DNA from: Trichomonas tenax
Lineage: Eukaryota; Parabasalia; Trichomonadida; Trichomonadidae
Direction of reading: 5' to 3'
Assembly (NCBI GenBank): GCA_023091735.1
Contig: JALKBU010000294.1
Coordinates: 1-51,038, forward strand
Length of the DNA: 51,038 nucleotides
Shown: piece after piece, positions 19,018 through 27,828 of the stretch
Numbering within the stretch: position 1 is the first letter of the stretch
Layout of the letters: each line of letters starts with the position of its first letter
Made by a program: the position numbers and the translations under genes
Notes under the pieces: model-generated
Seen by the model: only the letters and a program-made list of their open reading frames with translations
What the model was told of the DNA's origin: nothing
The model's database searches: none

Positions 19018-21411
19018 ATGGGTGTTCCTGCATTCTTCAGGAAGCTTTCTAGGGAATATCCTTTAATCATTTCCAACTGCATCGAAGTCCACGAAACGAA
19101 CGGTTACTTTCCTGCGGATGCGAGTGCTCCAAATCCCAATACAATGGGAGATAGAGAATTTGACTGCTTATATCTCGATATGAATGGTTTAATCCATCCC
19201 TGTTTCCATCCCGAGGGTTTGCCACCGCCAAAGGATGAAGCAGAGGTCTTCGCAAACATCGACAACTACATTAACAGACTTTTCTTAATTGTTCGCCCAA
19301 GACAAGTCTTATTCATGGCAATTGATGGCCCAGCACCACGCGCAAAGATGAATCAGCAAAGAAAACGCCGCTTTTTCGCTGCCAAACAAGCTGCTCACGA
19401 TCGATGGATCAAACTCTGGAAGGCAAAAGAGAGCGGCGACCATTTCCTCGAGGAAGAACTTGAGGACCCAGATTATCTCAAAAAACACGATTCAAACGTG
19501 ATTACACCAGGAACACCATTTTTCGAAAGATTATCGAAGCATTTACACGATTTCATTCACATGAAGCAAGAAACAGATCCAACATGGCAGAAGATTCTCG
19601 TTATTCTCTCTGACGCGTCTGTTCCAGGCGAAGGTGAACACAAAATCATGGATTTCGTTAGAGCACAAAGATTGGAGCCCAACTACGATCCAAACAAGCG
19701 CCACGTTATCTACGGTCTTGATGCAGATATCATTTTCCTCGGACTCGCGTCACACGAGCCTTACTGGACGATTTTAAGAGAGAGAATTACAGAAGGCAAA
19801 ATCAACCCCAGACAGCAGCAGAAGAAGCCAGAAGAAAAGAAAGAAGATAATCCAAATGATCTCATTGATCAACACTATGGTATCCAAAACCAGGCACCAA
19901 AGATTGATTTAATTGGACCAAAGAACTTCGATTTTGTTTCTCTTTGGATTTTGAGGCAATATCTCGAGCGTGACTTGAGGCCACGTAATTTACCACCAAC
20001 TCTTCCATGGGACTTGGAAAGAGCCATTGATGACTTTATTTTGCTTTGCTATGGATGTGGCAACGATTTCATTCCAACAATTCCTGGTTTTTCAATTGCT
20101 GAAGGCACTGTTTCAGATATTATCAGATTGTATCGCGAAAACCTTCCAAGGTTTAATGCTTATATTACATTTAATGGACAGGTTGACTTCCCACGTTTCA
20201 TCGATTTCATGAAAATGATTTGCGATTATAACAGAAATGGTGAATATTCACTCGAACGCGATGCTCTCTTAAAGATTTTATGCCCATTCCACAAATCCGA
20301 AGAGCTCGAGAAGCAAGTCAACTTAATAACGCAAGCTGAAGATCCAGACATCGATCAAGAACCACCATCTGCATCTGAGGAACAGAAGAATGAAAGAAAG
20401 CAGAAGGCAATTGTTGCACACACATACAATGGAGTTAAGATTACTGCTGACACAGATCTCGCTACAATCAAGCGTGTTTATTACAAACAAAAGTTTGGAA
20501 TCGAAAAACATGAAGAAATCGCGAAAGTTGTTACAGAGTTCACAAGAGGAATGATTTGGACACTCAATTATTACTTACACGGCACTCATAACTGGGATTG
20601 GTCATATCCTTATCACTCTGCTCCATGTTCATCAGATTGGGGACTGATCAGCACAAATTCACAAACTTACCAGTTCCAGCAAGGTTATCCATTCCTTCCT
20701 CTTTGGCAGCTAATGGCCGTTCTCCCTCCACAGTCTGCACACGCTCTTCCTGAGAAGATGCAGTTCCTTATGACAAATCCAAAGAGTCCACTTAAAGATT
20801 TCTATCCAACAACATTTGCTGTCGATCTTGAAGGTGCAACACAGTCATACAAAGGTCACGTTTTAGTTCCATTCATTGGTGGAGCCAACACAGACTGGGA
20901 AAAGAAGTTCCTTGATGTTATGAAGACAACAGATCTCAGACTGACATTTGAGGAACAGCAGCGTAATACATTTGGCCAAACATTTGTTTTCTTGGATGAT
21001 GAAGGTGCAGAAGGCGGAAGACCACCTGTTACTAAAGAACGCCCGCATATTCCTATCAATCGTCCAATTGTTGGCCAGCTTTCATGGACAAAGGACTTAG
21101 TTGAGCATGTTGGCACATCACACTGCTTCATCTTCAACATGAAGACACCTAACTACCAGCAGAACTTCTCATGGATGAGACAAGGAGTTATTCAGCCTCC
21201 TTGGGCTATAGAACGTTCACTTGCTCGCACTGATGGCAATGATACAAACGATTACTTCGATCACGGCGCAATCGACTTCGATTCACTTAAGGCAGAGAAG
21301 GAAATGCCTCTTCAGATGCCCGGTACTCCTCAGGGCCTTGACTTCTTGTATAGAGTTCGTACAATCGAGAAACACGAATCAGAGAGAAAGATGTTCAGCG
21401 GACGCAGATGA
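19018..21411 (+). CDS. 5'-3' exoribonuclease, XRN2/Rat1 type
   Basis: A 797-residue protein with the canonical XRN N-terminus MGVPAFFRKLSREYPLI. It carries the acidic active-site segments FDCLYLDMNGLIHPC (Asp54), DGPAPRAKMNQQRKRRF, ILSDASVPGEGEHKIMDF and HVIYGLDADIIFLGL, then the C-terminal conserved region (WILRQYLERDL, CYGCGNDFIP, GMIWTLNYYLHG, WDWSYPYH). It degrades 5'-monophosphate RNA processively; Rat1/XRN2 act in nuclear rRNA maturation and transcription termination. Length is nearer XRN2 (about 900-1000) than XRN1 (about 1500-1700). The Rat1-type C-terminal extension and zinc knuckle are absent. Stop TGA. Confidence 0.95.
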   Translation: MGVPAFFRKLSREYPLIISNCIEVHETNGYFPADASAPNPNTMGDREFDCLYLDMNGLIHPCFHPEGLPPPKDEAEVFANIDNYINRLFLIVRPRQVLFMAIDGPAPRAKMNQQRKRRFFAAKQAAHDRWIKLWKAKESGDHFLEEELEDPDYLKKHDSNVITPGTPFFERLSKHLHDFIHMKQETDPTWQKILVILSDASVPGEGEHKIMDFVRAQRLEPNYDPNKRHVIYGLDADIIFLGLASHEPYWTILRERITEGKINPRQQQKKPEEKKEDNPNDLIDQHYGIQNQAPKIDLIGPKNFDFVSLWILRQYLERDLRPRNLPPTLPWDLERAIDDFILLCYGCGNDFIPTIPGFSIAEGTVSDIIRLYRENLPRFNAYITFNGQVDFPRFIDFMKMICDYNRNGEYSLERDALLKILCPFHKSEELEKQVNLITQAEDPDIDQEPPSASEEQKNERKQKAIVAHTYNGVKITADTDLATIKRVYYKQKFGIEKHEEIAKVVTEFTRGMIWTLNYYLHGTHNWDWSYPYHSAPCSSDWGLISTNSQTYQFQQGYPFLPLWQLMAVLPPQSAHALPEKMQFLMTNPKSPLKDFYPTTFAVDLEGATQSYKGHVLVPFIGGANTDWEKKFLDVMKTTDLRLTFEEQQRNTFGQTFVFLDDEGAEGGRPPVTKERPHIPINRPIVGQLSWTKDLVEHVGTSHCFIFNMKTPNYQQNFSWMRQGVIQPPWAIERSLARTDGNDTNDYFDHGAIDFDSLKAEKEMPLQMPGTPQGLDFLYRVRTIEKHESERKMFSGRR

Positions 21412-21990
21412 TTTAATAGAGAAGTTTAATGACAATTACTGTTCTTTTATATATACAACAACTAATAAACGTTTTTGTTATTTTATATTTGAATAATTAA
21501 TTTAACTTTAAAGAACGATTTTATTGATTCATTTAAGGTAAATTCATTAAATTCTGATATAACCAAATCTATATATTATAATCGCTATTACATATTATAA
21601 TTATTAATTTATATTCAAGATTGATCATCCATTATCGAGTACAGTTAATTCATTTACACAAATATTAAGGTGCTTATCATTATAAGATCTGATATTGATT
21701 TGTTCGCTATAATATCAAAATAAGACATGAATTATTAGGTTATATATCGATTTATTTCACGGAAATTCATAAGCAGAAAATGTATATTGTTATGTGAATC
21801 ATAAAAGTGCTCATTATCATATAACAATACAAATATATTTAATAACCTTTTTGAGTTCTGGGAATTGGACAAAATGCTTCAGAAGAAAGAAAACCTTCCA
21901 AAAGTTTAAAAGAAGCAAAATATTTTGAATATAATTTGTCAATAAGTGTTTTTATCAAAAATAATTAAATTTAATCGATAAGTTTATTAA
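21412..21990. other. AT-rich convergent gap
   Basis: No credible gene. An imperfect hairpin lies at about 21780-21835 (arms around GTTATGTG and CATATAAC). Otherwise low-complexity AT. Confidence 0.4.
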
Positions 21991-22551
21991 TTATTCAGCT
22001 TTCTCAGAACACTTCTTCTTCCAGAACTGGAGCTTGTCAGCGCTGTAGTTCAACATGTAGAATGGAACGAGGGAAATGCCATTGAGGATCAAAAGGCCGA
22101 GGAAATAATCTGGGATGGAGAGGAAGAGGTAGAAGAGGAACATGAAGATAAACATGTTTGTGCAGATGCTCAAGAAATTCTTTTCAGCGATAGACTTGAC
22201 GGCGGAGTTGTGTAAGTTAACGAAAACAAGAGTGATTGTTGCGAACCATGAAGAGATCTGCTTTAAGTCGTGATGAGCTGCATCTCCAATTTCTTTTGGA
22301 TTTAAGACCTTCATGAGGATTGGAGCCCAGAATTTAGCTGTGAAATACAGTAAGGCGATGACGCCGAGGCCGGAGTATGTTGGAATGTTCAAATATTTAA
22401 GGATGAAATAAACTAAATTGATAAGAACGAAGTAGACAGCGCCCCTCCACTTCTGAACGCTGAATGCGATAACAGACTCGAATTTGATAACATCGGCTTC
22501 GTGTGGAAGTAATGCGTTATAAAGATGCTTTGCAAATGCTTTTGCTTCCAT
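21991..22551 (-). CDS. ARL6IP1/reticulon-like ER membrane protein
   Basis: 186 residues with two paired hydrophobic segments (about 38-58 with 63-82; about 105-115 and 128-163), the hairpin layout of ER-shaping proteins. SGLGVIALLYFTAKFWAPILMKVLNP resembles the ARL6IP1 region around LSxxxCFVMFLCLADYLVPIL. The tail is cytosolic and charged (FWKKKCSEKAE). Such proteins insert as wedges that curve ER tubules. The similarity is recognisable but divergent, so a generic reticulon-homology protein is also possible. At least six promoter-type palindromes lie directly upstream. Confidence 0.5.
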   Translation of the reverse strand: MEAKAFAKHLYNALLPHEADVIKFESVIAFSVQKWRGAVYFVLINLVYFILKYLNIPTYSGLGVIALLYFTAKFWAPILMKVLNPKEIGDAAHHDLKQISSWFATITLVFVNLHNSAVKSIAEKNFLSICTNMFIFMFLFYLFLSIPDYFLGLLILNGISLVPFYMLNYSADKLQFWKKKCSEKAE

Positions 22552-23040
22552 TCAATAAAAACTTTATTTTATCACTTTACGATGGATCAAAAGTGACAGT
22601 TTGACGATCTACGTGACAAATCATAATATTACATGACAATTTTATATGTACTTGACAAATATCATCATTTACATGCCATATTCATCAATTTTACATGACA
22701 ATATTTGAATATTACATGTCAAAATAATTTTTAATATATTTTGAGCTAATGCATAAAGGAGACAACATTAGGTAACGAAATGAATTTAAAATCATCAAGA
22801 AATTGAAATTATATTGGATTAATATCACATTTGAAAAAAATTTGTTGTTATAAAAGGCTGACATTAGATATATAAAAAGCCTATGATAGGAGGTATTGTT
22901 TAATGTAGTTATTTTCTAATGATAAGATTTATTAAAATTAAACAATAAAAATTAACTGGCGTAAACATGAAAATAGGGAGAAAATATGGTCAATATAGTA
23001 TACATTGCATATAATAGATTCGGAGACAAAATGAAATTAA
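22552..23040. promoter_or_regulatory. Array of six or more TACATGACAAA-type motifs
   Basis: Between about 22589 and 22725 there are AAGTGACAG, CTACGTGACAAA, ATTACATGACAA, GTACTTGACAAA, TTTACATGCCA, TTTACATGACAA and ATTACATGTCAAAA, spaced roughly 17-30 bases apart. It is the densest cluster of this motif in the window and lies upstream of the ER membrane-protein gene. The remaining 300 bp are AT-rich and empty. Confidence 0.5.
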
Positions 23041-23877
23041 TTAATCGGCCATGAATGCGGCAATTCCTAACTGGAACAATTCCAAGTCAGAATAGTCTTC
23101 GCGAGCATCAATTTCTAATATGTTTTTGGTAATCTTTCTGATTCCAATAACTTCGAACATTTCATCTTGATCAATAAGAATGCAGTTCTTGACACTTGTC
23201 ACAGTCATCTTACCACCGAAGAAGAGCTCGAATTTGCCATCCGGTGAGATAACTGGCTGCTTAGATTTGAGATAATGATTCTTATCTGTCCCTGACAAAT
23301 TAGCACTCCAAGAGCGTGGATAAGAACCATTTCCCTTCGGTCTGATAACGTTTATATTGGCAATTTCCTTTCCTTCAGCGGTTGTTGACACAAAATTGGA
23401 ATTCTTTGTGATATGCATTGTACAAATCTGATTTTCTCGGTCGACTGTGCTAATTATAATTGTTGGTGATGCAAACAGTTTCGATCTAACTTCTGCTGTG
23501 TATCTGGTTCGATTTTGGTATTCTAATGTAAATTTTGCAACATTCATTCCTGATTTTACTCTTGTAACAGATACTGTTCTCGATGATACTGTATCTTCTT
23601 CTTCATCCTCGATATTTGGATTGAGATTTTGTGTTGGAGTGTCATCGATCGGTTTTTGTTGAATTCTTGGCCCACACTTCCTTGGGACTGCAACAGGGTC
23701 CTCAATTACTGTTTCTTCTTCTTCGGCATTTTCTTCAATGTCTGGTTTTTCATCCGGAGCATGAACTTGAATCGAACTTTCATTGTTGTTGGACGTACTC
23801 GTTCTCAGTCTTCTACGTGGTGGAGTGAAGTTTTCTGTCTGGTTCGTGTTTGCTGCCCTTCGAGTTCTTCCACTCAT
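23041..23877 (-). CDS. Tubby-like protein
   Basis: 278 residues. The N-terminal 110 are disordered (Arg/Thr-rich then acidic). The rest is a tubby-type beta-barrel domain. Its C-terminal half aligns best: SKQPVISPDGKFELFFGGKMTVTSVKNC matches the family's KxPxWNxxxxxYxLNFxGRVTxxSVKNFQ, and the end (LELFQLGIAAFMAD) matches the closing helix LxAFAIALSSF. Tubby proteins bind phosphoinositides and carry membrane cargo into cilia. The start follows AATAACCCTATTTTTTA. The domain is short and divergent in its first half, as in other protist members. Confidence 0.75.
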   Translation of the reverse strand: MSGRTRRAANTNQTENFTPPRRRLRTSTSNNNESSIQVHAPDEKPDIEENAEEEETVIEDPVAVPRKCGPRIQQKPIDDTPTQNLNPNIEDEEEDTVSSRTVSVTRVKSGMNVAKFTLEYQNRTRYTAEVRSKLFASPTIIISTVDRENQICTMHITKNSNFVSTTAEGKEIANINVIRPKGNGSYPRSWSANLSGTDKNHYLKSKQPVISPDGKFELFFGGKMTVTSVKNCILIDQDEMFEVIGIRKITKNILEIDAREDYSDLELFQLGIAAFMAD

Positions 23878-25820
23878 TAAAAAATAGGGTTATTGCACCC
23901 TGTATTTTAAGGGGGAACTTTGAATAGTTTACATTTTTTACATATTTTGTCGATAACTCATTGCCAAGTAAAGATATTTCTATTTTTATAATTCGATATG
24001 TATTAGTTATATGTGCTTTTTTATGTATAGCAGTTATGTGATTTTTTATAGTCTGCAATAGAGGAGAAGACAAACTATACCGAAAATTTTTGGTAAAGTT
24101 TGTTGTTTTGGGGAAGGAAGCGGCTTAGAGGAATTTCTAAACAGCCATTATCATAGACAGTTTCTTCTGATGAATATATTGAGTTTTGAGTGAATTTTAT
24201 AAAATATATTGGATATCAAAATATGAGATTCCGACTTAATTTTGCAATATTAAGGAAATAGCTTTTGCTTGTTATGTGTTACATGATCAATGGTTTAAAT
24301 TCTTCCAAACACAATTTTTCAAGATTATCTGATCTCTGCATAATGGCTCATGTCGTTATTGTTCGATTCAATCAGTATTGTCAGATACTATTAGATGTGT
24401 TTAATATGCAATTAATGTGTTTAAGTCCATATGTCGAAAAAAGATGTAGATTTCAAAGCATTATTTTGACAAATCAAGATTTGACGAGGTATATCAAACT
24501 GTTGAATAGATATATGAATATTATATAGTACGTATAATAGATGGAAAGAATTCAACAAAAATATATTGCTGCATTGTCGAGATACACTCTAAATCAATAT
24601 CTCAAAAAGTGACTGAATACTGATGTGTTATTTGGAGTGCATCACATCAAGAAGATCATAAGCAGCATATGAGTTATTATATTCATATACTATAGTACTT
24701 TTATATACTTTTGCATCGAGTTGTATATTGTTGTTGCCTTTGTATAAATATTTGTGCTAATGTACATTTTCCCGATGCTAGAATTATTGTGATTGCTTAA
24801 TCCATGAAATTGTGTGTATTTAAGAAGTCTACATGCTATTCAAAGAATCTTATTACATGCACACAGTTTTTGATGGTTTATTATAATATTTTATATTCAG
24901 AAGAGTGATTGGGGATTACTTAACATGAAATAATAAATTCTAGTATATGTAGAGCATTTATTTATCACAAATAGCTAATTATAACATATAATTAGATTCA
25001 TCAATAAATATCATATGCTATATCAGATTAAAAGTAACATCATACTACTCATATGAGAGTGTGTTATTTGTGCGCTTTCACAAGCCTCAATTTCAGAAAA
25101 ATAAAAATTTATTTTCTCAAGTCTCTTATTTCATAACATATGTACTTGGGTGCATGATTTTGCATGCTGCGTTGAGCAGCCAACATGTATATGGATGTGA
25201 ATGAGAAAATATTCAAAATTTTCACATAAATTTTGATGCTATTCAGTATATATTATTTTATATACGTGTGCATCCTTCCTGCACAGAGAAACTTATCAGA
25301 AACAGTGTAAATAGCAAAAATGCTTATGATATATAATTTTGACAATGTAAAGTGATTGCATCAAAATGTCAAAAAATTCAAAATTGTATTTTTAATACGT
25401 ACACATATTATAATGCACATTTATAGTCTAATCAAAGAAAAATTAGTCTTTTTTATTAAGCAATTAATACTGATTATTTCAATATTGACGACATAAACTA
25501 ATAAGCATAAGTAGAATTCATGCATACACACTGTACATTTCTCAGCGCCTATCAAAAGTATCAAAACTCTATTTAATATTTTCAAACTATTGAAAAATAA
25601 CTATAAGCAACTATTTTCCATTCTCCGTTGCCCTCCTATGCATGCAGAAGGATAATATAGATTGAAATATAGATGTTTCTGTTCAAATAAAGCAAAATCG
25701 CGTGATTCTGTAATTTTTGAGCTATATCTAAAGCTCACAGTAACTCTGTTGATCATGCATTCGCGTGCAAATCAACAAAATGTTATAAAGTAGCTTAGAA
25801 AGCAGATATTATAATCAAAA
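23878..25820. other. Gene desert, left part
   Basis: The ACCCTATT element (about 23885-23895) serves the tubby gene. A near-loopless hairpin (24070-24103; 15 of 17 arm bases pair) and a small one (about 24120-24145) follow. The 87-codon frame at 24265-24528 is not convincing. A degraded ankyrin-family fragment on the minus strand spans about 25640-25840 (DFALFEQKHLYF, compare DSALLEQKQLLV at 8.9 kb). The rest is AT-rich spacer. Confidence 0.5.
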
Positions 25821-25840
25821 AGATCAAATATCATTGAAAA
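25640..25840 (-). pseudogene. Second ankyrin-family relic
   Basis: Minus-strand reading FDLFDYNICF ... ESRDFALFEQKHLYF with stops. It is related at DNA level to 8870-9000: both share a TTCTGTTC-AATAAAGCA-AATCG core and an ATTTGATCTTTT segment. Too decayed to give a function. Confidence 0.45.
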
Positions 25841-25927
25841 TGTGGTGCTTCTTGCTCACATCATACAGAACATCGCTGAATTGAAGAAAATGGGCAGGAA
25901 GCACGTCTTTCGCAATGATATTTGATC
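25822..25927. repeat. Hairpin 1 of desert cluster (about 36-nt arms)
   Basis: Arms 25822-25857 and 25892-25927, loop 34 nt. The outermost 15 bases (GATCAAATATCATTG) pair perfectly. A bulged middle and a GTGCTTC block complete the stem. Confidence 0.7.
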
Positions 25928-26050
25928 ATGAAATATAGCTGGACGCGACATTTCATTATGTAGGGTATTCATCGAATGCTTGTGCTCTGTTGATGTAATT
26001 TTAGTGTTTGTTGGTGCCAGAAGTCGATAATTTATCCAAAAAATATAAAT

Positions 26051-26140
26051 GCCTTCAAAAATGATCAATTTCTAGTAAAAACTCTCCAGAACAGCAATTA
26101 CCTGAAGAATTTGTGCCAGAAATTGATTATTTTTGATGGT
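26051..26140. repeat. Hairpin 2 of desert cluster (23-nt arms)
   Basis: Arms 26051-26073 and 26118-26140 agree at 20 of 23 positions as an inverted repeat. The loop is 44 nt. Confidence 0.7.
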
Positions 26141-26173
26141 ATCTATAAACGGAGAATTATAAATCGACAATAA

Positions 26174-26246
26174 CTTTAGCTGTCTAATAACATGATAAGC
26201 TTGTGTGCATAAGCTATCTGTTTGTCATGTTATCAGACAACTAAAG
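26174..26246. repeat. Hairpin 3 of desert cluster (22-nt arms)
   Basis: Arms 26174-26195 and 26225-26246 pair at 20 of 22 positions. The 29-nt loop contains a further short stem (GATAAGCTT with AAGCTATC). Confidence 0.75.
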
Positions 26247-26287
26247 CGAGTAATGTGGATCGATAAATGGAGTATATGGATTTATCG

Positions 26288-26357
26288 CATTTTCTACGAC
26301 TCTCTGAAGTTCACGCGTAGCCTTGTGTCTTAGGACTTCAGAGAGTCGTAGAAAATG
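26288..26357. repeat. Hairpin 4 of desert cluster (perfect 23-bp stem)
   Basis: Arms 26288-26310 and 26335-26357 are a perfect 23-bp inverted repeat around a 24-nt loop, 70 nt in total. Pairing ends sharply on both sides. It is the cleanest precursor-like stem in the window. Confidence 0.85.
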
Positions 26358-26406
26358 TAGATTTGTAAAAGAAAGTCGAACTAGCTAGATCTGAGCAAAT
26401 ATCGAT

Positions 26407-26478
26407 GGCATCAACAGTCAACAAACCATGATGCACGAAGAAAAGCTTCATATTTGTGGCTTGCTGACTGTTGATGCC
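26407..26478. repeat. Hairpin 5 of desert cluster (22-nt arms)
   Basis: Arms 26407-26428 and 26457-26478 pair at 20 of 22 positions. The outer 14 bases (GGCATCAACAGTCA) pair perfectly. The loop is 28 nt with an inner GAAG-AAAA-GCTTC mini-stem. Confidence 0.75.
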
Positions 26479-26526
26479 TTGATTGTGAGGGAATTGCAAG
26501 AAAATCGAAGAACTTGGAAATTCTTG

Positions 26527-26604
26527 AACGAATGGCCACTAGTTCTTCACTGCCTAGAGGTGTATCTCCACTGATAATCCTCGAAAGCAGTGAAAAACGA
26601 ATGG
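26527..26604. repeat. Hairpin 6 of desert cluster, flanked by 9-bp direct repeats
   Basis: Arms of about 20 nt (26546-26565 and 26574-26594) with a perfect outer TTCACTGC/GCAGTGAA block and bulges inside. AACGAATGG occurs at 26527-26535 and again at 26596-26604, flanking the stem like a target duplication, or by chance. Confidence 0.55.
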
Positions 26605-26606
26605 AG

Positions 26607-26925
26607 CAAACGCAAAGAATATTTTAACATACTTATTTTTCAATTTCGAATAAATCGTGAGATCGGGCCTAGCATTGTATTTTGATTCTGAATTTCAATT
26701 TTCGTTTTTCATTTCATTTATAGATATTTCAAGACAATGCCTTAAAACATTTGATTGATATTCAATGGAAAATAATAAAAAGTAAAAAATTGAGTGATTT
26801 ACGCATTCTTTGATCATTTAAAATCAATAATTTGAAAGTATTTTGGATGCCTGTTGGAATTTAATAACTTAAATAAAACAGAAACAAATTGAAAAAACTG
26901 TACGTTACACTATTCTTTGCGTTTG
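26607..26925. repeat. Long-loop inverted repeat closing the cluster (22-nt arms)
   Basis: Arms 26607-26628 and 26904-26925 pair at 20 of 22 positions, with 15 consecutive perfect pairs (CAAACGCAAAGAATA). The loop is 275 nt and AT-rich. The arm length and mismatch count equal those of hairpins 3 and 5. Confidence 0.65.
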
Positions 26926-27598
26926 AAAGAGGAGCAGATATAAATATCATGAATCAGAATGGATATACATTACTTAGTATAACAAGATCAATCAAAATTC
27001 GAGAAGCAATCAGTCGCAGAAATAAGAAAAATCTATGATAAATGACTTGCTATTTTAATATTTGCAAGCTTGATGATATACAGTGAAGAATGAGCTCTTA
27101 AATAATGAAAAATAACGAGCGATTATTAGTTCAAATATTATTTTCACCTCTTTGTGTATTATTTATGTACAATAGGATGAAAGCAAAGTTCAATTACAAT
27201 TAGTTCTAAGTGTTGATAGATTCAAATTCTAATCTAGTCTTAATGTTAAAGAAATATATTCTATTTGAAGATATTATCTTCAATATCTAATTGGTATTAC
27301 ACCCATAGATAAAATTTGAGTCAGCAATAACAGCCACTTCAAAATTTGATGCCATTCTAAAAATTAAAAATTTCACCAAAATTACCTAATTTGAAACTTT
27401 TATAAATCATTCGCATCGATAGCGCTCTTTATAAAAATAGTATTTTCACATCACTTATATTATAAAGAGAAAATATATTTTGAAATTATAAAATAAAGTT
27501 TAAAAAAGCTATATATCAATCACATCGGCAATATTATTGATGGAAATGATATTTCCAAATTGCATGATGCTGCTCTGGGAAATATTTTTTTGATGTTG
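26926..27598. other. Gene desert, right part
   Basis: AT-rich, no gene. Small perfect palindromes occur at 27265-27283 (TTGAAGATA around one base) and 27541-27557 (TGGAAAT/ATTTCCA), and a 10-bp stem at 27425-27434 with 27460-27469. Confidence 0.45.
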
Positions 27599-27815
27599 AA
27601 ATATTTTTCGCGAAGGAGGTGATTTGCACCTCCAGGCCTACGCGCACAGGTTTTTATTGCTCTAGCAGCCCTAATTGGCCACTATCCATCAAGTAAGCCA
27701 GATAAATTTTTATAGTTGTTCAGACATGATTGTTGTGATAAACAGCACCATTACGGGGACGCGGATACACCACATGAGCGCCAGACGCGAGATTTTGCTA
27801 AAATTTTAATTGAAG
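27599..27815. other. GC-richer fragment upstream of the Ind1 gene
   Basis: Sequence around GGAGGTGATTTGCACCTCC (an 8-bp hairpin) and onwards is distinctly richer in G and C than the desert. Short frames are open (VFIALAALIGHYPSSKPDK; MIVVINSTITGTRIHHM), but none is recognisable. It could be a decayed gene or an uncharacterised structured RNA. I found no tRNA-type internal promoter boxes. Confidence 0.3.
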
Positions 27816-27828
27816 CAAAACGTGACAA

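Noticed and set aside
24265..24528. 87-codon plus-strand frame
   Set aside because: Composition matches random AT-rich sequence, with no motif, no promoter element nearby and no homology recognised.
25856..26068. 70-codon minus-strand frame
   Set aside because: It covers a hairpin arm and part of the desert cluster; the peptide looks accidental.
25822..26925. CRISPR-like array
   Set aside because: Inverted repeats differ in sequence from each other; there are no identical direct repeats with spacers, and the host is eukaryotic.
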